Assembly: GCA_943369295.1 (NCBI GenBank)
Contig: CALRMU020000002.1
Span: forward strand, 62,001-126,000
Direction: 5' to 3'
DNA length: 64,000 nt
Origin: JAKRSE01 sp943369295
GTDB lineage: Bacteria > Armatimonadota > Fimbriimonadia > Fimbriimonadales > Fimbriimonadaceae
Under the pieces are notes generated by a model, which was not told the DNA's origin, searched no databases, and was given only the letters and a program-made list of their open reading frames with translations. The translations under genes and the position numbers were made by a program. Shown here piece after piece: positions 60,468 to 64,000 of this stretch; position 1 is the first letter of the stretch; each line of letters opens with the position of its first letter.

Positions 60468-60759
60468 GAACCAGTCCCTTGACAAGTGCTGCGCCAGATT
60501 CAGAGTCAACAGAATCTCCACCCAGCTTCTTCCAAGTTAGGAAAATGGGCTCCTCCACGCGGAAGCCGAACAGCCAATACTGATCCTTGTGGCCGGGCCA
60601 AACCACAGCCGGTCCAGAAGGGTTGTGCCTTAAGCCATCCATCCAGAACTCAGCTTTACCGGTTGTATCCTTCACAGCCGGTCTGCCCAATGCATGCAGC
60701 CGGCCTTGCTCGTCTCTTGCTTGCTCTGTAGTCACTCTTTCTATCGGTGCCTGAGACAT
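60460..60759 (-). CDS. Small MORN-like repeat protein
   Basis: A 99-residue protein. QGRLHALGRPAV, KAEFWMDGLRHNPSGPAVVW and KDQYWLFGFRVEE follow the pattern G.LH..GPAV......W...G..H..dGPA, seen in MORN-like and toxin-antitoxin associated repeat proteins. It overlaps the next gene by 8 bases, so the two are probably made together. Function unknown. Confidence 0.65.
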   Translation of the reverse strand: MSQAPIERVTTEQARDEQGRLHALGRPAVKDTTGKAEFWMDGLRHNPSGPAVVWPGHKDQYWLFGFRVEEPIFLTWKKLGGDSVDSESGAALVKGLVRG

Positions 60760-60854
60760 AATCTCGAAAGTTTGCCTTGATCAGATTGACAAAAGCAAGA
60801 TGCCAGAAAACTCAATTGTTTGACGACTAGGATAATCTTCGGTGGAATAACGAA

Positions 60855-62015
60855 TTACTTCAGTCCCATCGCAATCGGAGTCAAGCGGCGCTTGGCTTCC
60901 GGCTGATTCTCCCGAACAATCTCCTCGTAAAGAGAATCTCGCTCGATCGGAATTCTGCCGGCTTCGGTGATCATTCGGCACATGTTTCGGTAGGTAAGAC
61001 CCTGGCTCTTGTTGCCGAACTCGCCTTCCTTGTAGGTGATTTCGTACTCGTGAACCAAGCCGTCCGTGTCATCGGCGCCGTACCACAGTGAGGCCTGGGT
61101 GATCTCCTCGGTGTTCATGATCCAGAAGCTCTTGATGTGGTCGAAGTTGTCGAGCATCAAGCGGCTGACGGCGATGTTTCTCAGGTCTGTGTAGCCAGTC
61201 TGAGATTTAACATGGGCCAGTTCGGTTTCTTCTGGGTGGAAGCTGAGAGGAGTGAAGGTCAGGAAGTGGCCTGTTTCATCTTGAAGCTCTCGAAGCTGAA
61301 TAAGGTGGTTGGCCCTTTCTTCGTGAGTTTCAATGTGGCCGTAAAGCATGGTGGCGTACTGGCGAAGTCCAATCTTAGAGGCTTCGCGAGCAACGTCCTT
61401 CCAGCCTTCGCCGCCCATCTTGCGGCCAAAGAGTTCCTGGTGAACTCGGTCAGAAAGAATCTCGATGCCGCCGCCAGGCAGAGAATCGAGGCCTGCCTCA
61501 ACCAGATCCTTCAGGGCCTGGCTGATGCTGACCTTGCCGACCTTGGCAATCTGCTCGATCTCAATGGCAGTAAAAGCCTTGACATGAGCATGGGGGAAGA
61601 CTTCTTTGACAGTGCTGCAGAGGTCCATGTAGTACTGGTAAGGAAGGCGAGGGTTAATGCCTCCGACCATGTGGACTTCTGTGATTTCGACATCCTTGTG
61701 CCAGCTTAGGCGGCGTCGGACTTCATCAATCGAAAACTCGTAGGGGTCTGGACCGCCCTTTTTGGCATAGAAGGAGCAGAACTTGCAGAACTTGTTGCAG
61801 ATGTTGGTGTAGTTGATGTGCTGGTTGCGAACGTACCAAGTCTTCGCCCCGTGCCTTCTTTCGCGGATGATATTGGCCATATAGCCAATTCCGGTCAGAT
61901 TGGGGTGCTCGTAAAGACGGATTCCGTCTTCGAGGCTCAGCCTAATTCCCTGATCGACCTTGGCATAAATGTCCATCAGGTCGTTTCCAACAATGCGTTC
62001 TGGGGCCAGTGCCAA
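60855..62015 (-). CDS. mqnE: Aminofutalosine synthase (radical SAM)
   Basis: A 386-residue radical SAM enzyme of the futalosine menaquinone route; it joins SAM's adenosyl group to a chorismate-derived substrate. The iron-sulfur motif is CNKFCKFCSF (C73, C77, C80), with the GGINPRLPYQYYMDL and DSLPGGGIEILSDRVH stretches of MqnE. The TTG start at 62015 has GAGGAA upstream. It is the only menaquinone gene in the window, so the rest of the pathway lies elsewhere. Confidence 0.93.
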   Translation of the reverse strand: MALAPERIVGNDLMDIYAKVDQGIRLSLEDGIRLYEHPNLTGIGYMANIIRERRHGAKTWYVRNQHINYTNICNKFCKFCSFYAKKGGPDPYEFSIDEVRRRLSWHKDVEITEVHMVGGINPRLPYQYYMDLCSTVKEVFPHAHVKAFTAIEIEQIAKVGKVSISQALKDLVEAGLDSLPGGGIEILSDRVHQELFGRKMGGEGWKDVAREASKIGLRQYATMLYGHIETHEERANHLIQLRELQDETGHFLTFTPLSFHPEETELAHVKSQTGYTDLRNIAVSRLMLDNFDHIKSFWIMNTEEITQASLWYGADDTDGLVHEYEITYKEGEFGNKSQGLTYRNMCRMITEAGRIPIERDSLYEEIVRENQPEAKRRLTPIAMGLK

Positions 62016-62029
62016 CTCTGTTCCTCGTG

Positions 62030-62053
62030 AACTTTCACCTTTTAGTGAAAGTT
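62030..62053. promoter_or_regulatory. Inverted repeat in the mqnE leader
   Basis: AACTTTCAC and GTGAAAGTT (perfect 9-bp arms, 6-nt spacer) lie 15-38 nt upstream of the mqnE TTG. A TAGAAT at 62059-62064 on the minus strand would place the transcript start inside the right arm, so the repeat covers about +1 to +24: an operator or a leader hairpin. Confidence 0.55.
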
Positions 62054-62155
62054 GTCTTATTCTATCCTACGCGACCCGTCAGGGCGGGGTGCTTTTGGGG
62101 GGTCTTCTGAGTCAAGATAGGGCCCTGGTGGCGCCTAGATCAGGGCTGCTTTTCC

Positions 62156-62845
62156 ATGAAATCACTCGTCGAACTCGCGGCAAGGAACAACGCTCACGTC
62201 TACGAGAGGGTCTGTGGTGCTCATGGCTGCCAGACTTTATTGAAAGAAAGTCATCTCATCTGCCTGGGCCAGCCTCCCCGGTTCTTCAGTCAAGCGGTGG
62301 CTTTACGGCCTGGGGTGGGCGAGGTGATTGCCCAAGAGGTTTCAGGCGGATTCAAGGACTCCTTCTTTGATATTGAGCCTGATTACGAGGTCTATGAGCA
62401 GCTTTTCGAAGCGTCTTGGATTCATCTAAGCTCGATAGAGCCCAGGAGCTTGGTTCTTGAATGGAGGCAGGCGCGGAAACCTGATCAGCTTGATCAGTGG
62501 GAATCTGGCTGGGCCGACGGAGATGACGAAGCGGCTCATCACCCCCGCCAGTTTCCCTTTTCCTTGCTGGAAGCCGGAGACTTTTCCTTTCACTCGGCCT
62601 GGCAGGGGGGTGAAATGGTCGCGGGTGTGATTTTCAACCGCTCGGAATCTGTCGTGGGCTGTTCGAACCTGTGGGCCAAGGCCGGCTGGCTCGAAGCGGT
62701 GTGGCGCGATCTGCCTTCCTATGCTGCCCACACCCATCCTGGCATCGATGTGGTCGGCTACGAGCGAGGAGTTGATCTCGAATTCGCTCTGCAGGCTGGA
62801 TTCGAAGTGATCGGGCCCCTTCGAATCTGGGTTCCGAAGGGGTGA
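62156..62845 (+). CDS. GNAT-like acetyltransferase fold protein
   Basis: A 229-residue protein. The C-terminal part VVGYERGVDLEFALQAGFEVIGPLRIW follows the end of the GNAT fold (in part: GYERGVDLEFALQAGFEVIG), while the N-terminal half has LVELAARNNAHVYERV and a Trp-rich middle. The acetyl-CoA loop is not clear, so it may be inactive or act on an unusual substrate. It is divergent from mqnE. Start is ATG 62156. Confidence 0.65.
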   Translation: MKSLVELAARNNAHVYERVCGAHGCQTLLKESHLICLGQPPRFFSQAVALRPGVGEVIAQEVSGGFKDSFFDIEPDYEVYEQLFEASWIHLSSIEPRSLVLEWRQARKPDQLDQWESGWADGDDEAAHHPRQFPFSLLEAGDFSFHSAWQGGEMVAGVIFNRSESVVGCSNLWAKAGWLEAVWRDLPSYAAHTHPGIDVVGYERGVDLEFALQAGFEVIGPLRIWVPKG

Positions 62846-62862
62846 TCGCGTTCCTTATGGCT

Positions 62863-63486
62863 TCACTCAGTTGGAGCAGCCGCAGTCTCGTCCTCGGCAG
62901 GCTCTTCTTCAGGAGTCCCTCCAAAGGCCTTAATGGCTTCTTCCAGGTCGCTGACTGCGAGGGCAAGAAGGTCTGAGAGGGAGGTCAAACGTGGCTCATT
63001 TTCAGCCATCGATTCGGCTGTTGCCCTCGCACTGCGAAGATCAATCAAGGCATCGTTCAGCTCTGTAATGGCCTTCAAGCGAAGATCATCGAATTTGCCG
63101 AATTCCGCCTTAACCTCTTCGGCGGTCGGAGCCGCTCCCGAATACTCTGCAGATGCGTCGGCCGCACTGCCCATCAGCCCTTCAATCTCGGTCAAACCTT
63201 CTAAAAAGGCAGCCGTGGCCCCGCCAGACTTCAGTTCTGTGATGGCGGTCTGAGTTTCTTCCAAGGTCTCAAGCAGACCTTTCAGCGAGACGGAACCGGA
63301 ACGAAGAGCAGCGGCTGTCTTGGCCTCTGGGCTAGTTTCTGTATCCTGGCCCGCCAGTTCAGCTTCGGCAGGCGCCTGCTTGGGGCCACAGCCCGCGGCA
63401 AGAACCAGTCCGAGACAGAGGCTGACGAGCAGGAGAGTGATGCTGACCGGCCCTCGCCCTTGACTCCTGCTGCTTTTTGACTCCAT
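62863..63486 (-). CDS. Lipoprotein of unknown function
   Basis: A 207-residue exported protein starting MESKSSRSQGRG, with lipobox LAAGC (Cys about residue 33) and a Glu/Ala-rich mature part with long helices. No family is recognised. I choose ATG 63486 because TATGGT lies 7 nt before it; the in-frame ATG at 63498 would sit upstream of that hexamer. Confidence 0.7.
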   Translation of the reverse strand: MESKSSRSQGRGPVSITLLLVSLCLGLVLAAGCGPKQAPAEAELAGQDTETSPEAKTAAALRSGSVSLKGLLETLEETQTAITELKSGGATAAFLEGLTEIEGLMGSAADASAEYSGAAPTAEEVKAEFGKFDDLRLKAITELNDALIDLRSARATAESMAENEPRLTSLSDLLALAVSDLEEAIKAFGGTPEEEPAEDETAAAPTE

Positions 63487-63493
63487 CCTATAA

Positions 63494-63499
63494 ACCATA
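63494..63499 (-). promoter_or_regulatory. -10-like TATGGT, 7 nt before start at 63486
   Basis: TATGGT with a 7-nt spacer to the lipoprotein ATG. It overlaps the start of the divergent ChaN-family gene at 63499. Confidence 0.4.
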
Positions 63500-64000
63500 T
63501 GATCTCCGCCTGTCTGGCGATTCTGCCCCTTGCCCTTAATACGCCTCAGGGACAGGCCCCCGCCAAGGCTGCCCCAGAGAATCCCTACCAACTGCCAATT
63601 GGCATGCCGGGACGAATCAAGCCCGCCCTTGGGCTCACTCATTCCGCCACCGGTCGACAGTCATCGATGAAAGAGATTGTCGAGGCAGCCAGAGGCTACC
63701 GGTTTGTGATGGTGGGTGAAAGCCACGACAACCCTGACCACCACAAATTCCAGGCCGATGTCATTCGAGCCTTGGCGGCAGATGGACGTGAGGTCTCGGT
63801 TGGTCTGGAGATGTTCACTCGCGACAACCAGGCCGCCATGTTCCCTTGGAGCCGTGGCTTCTGGACCGACGAAGAGTTTCAGGCCAAGGCGAACTGGAAG
63901 ACTCAGTGGGGATTTGACTACGCTCTTTACAAGCCGATTTTCGATGCCGTCAAGGAGCTAAAACTCCCCATGGCCGCCCTCAATCTGCCCCGAGAATGGG
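63499..64000 (+). CDS. ChaN-family (haem uptake-like) protein, 3' part cut by window end
   Basis: The plus strand reads from ATG 63499 (MISACLAILPLALNTPQGQA, a signal-like start) without a stop to the window edge. The body is of the ChaN/DUF399 family: RFVMVGESHDNPDHHKFQA holds the conserved GESHDN, then VSVGLEMFTRDNQ with the second Glu and YKPIFDAVKELKLPMAALNL. ChaN proteins bind haem or have a Tiki-like protease fold. Only the first 167 codons are here; the rest lies beyond the window. Confidence 0.88.
   Translation, partial: MISACLAILPLALNTPQGQAPAKAAPENPYQLPIGMPGRIKPALGLTHSATGRQSSMKEIVEAARGYRFVMVGESHDNPDHHKFQADVIRALAADGREVSVGLEMFTRDNQAAMFPWSRGFWTDEEFQAKANWKTQWGFDYALYKPIFDAVKELKLPMAALNLPREW

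Overview
This is a bacterial chromosome segment of moderately high GC content. The best fit is an Armatimonadota bacterium of the Fimbriimonas type. That placement is inference. It rests on a prepilin-like protein with the N-terminus and H-x9-DG tail common in that group, three PEP-CTERM proteins, the futalosine menaquinone enzyme MqnE, an HTTM protein with its partner, and many short-leader genes. There is no rRNA and no phage structural gene. Most of the window is housekeeping and carbohydrate metabolism, broken by a few small accessory stretches.

Layout. 1-4.9 kb: DUF2087 fragment, Tat-exported sugar-isomerase-like protein, DUF2314 protein, RF3 and small unknowns. 5-8.5 kb: a coupled ABC exporter operon (ATPase and two DUF3526-type permeases). 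8.6-15.5 kb: the most accessory-looking part, with a GIY-YIG nuclease gene directly behind tRNA-Val(CAC), a 96-bp tandem array built from the 5' part of that tRNA, and a 1585-residue DUF4011 helicase/nuclease of defence type. 15.6-19.6 kb: a frameshifted VOC pseudogene, NHL lipoprotein, M3 peptidase and TrpG/PabA. 19.8-22.9 kb: a MalEFG-type sugar importer without its ATPase. 23-25.2 kb: two small anchored proteins and a DUF1501 protein. 25.3-26.2 kb: a RAYT transposase between inverted pairs of REP palindromes. 26.3-32.9 kb: GDP-fucose synthesis (gmd, fcl), HTTM pair, fliS/fliT behind a sigma-28-type promoter, gap and a PNPOx protein. 33-36.9 kb: methyltransferase, 1 kb of repeats, and a small Cys peptide divergent from a VKOR-DsbA fusion. 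37-46.5 kb: an Rbs-type sugar importer, GH26 mannanase, secreted unknown, ADP-ribosylglycohydrolase, K+ channel and a large secreted glycosidase. 46.7-52.8 kb: prepilin-like protein, uvrC, cysE-cysK and a diguanylate cyclase. 52.9-57.3 kb: a DnaA-like AAA+ protein and three PEP-CTERM proteins, two with good sigma-54 promoter matches. 57.3-64 kb: deoB, P-loop kinase, receiver-like protein, MORN-like protein, mqnE, GNAT-like protein, a lipoprotein and a ChaN-family gene cut by the window end.

Expression. Many first-in-operon genes lack a Shine-Dalgarno sequence. Instead they carry a -10-like hexamer (TANNNT or CANNNT) 6-9 nt before the start codon, which predicts leaderless transcripts. Others have ordinary AGGAG sites. 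Alternative sigma factors are indicated by a sigma-28 promoter before fliS and sigma-54 promoters before two PEP-CTERM genes.
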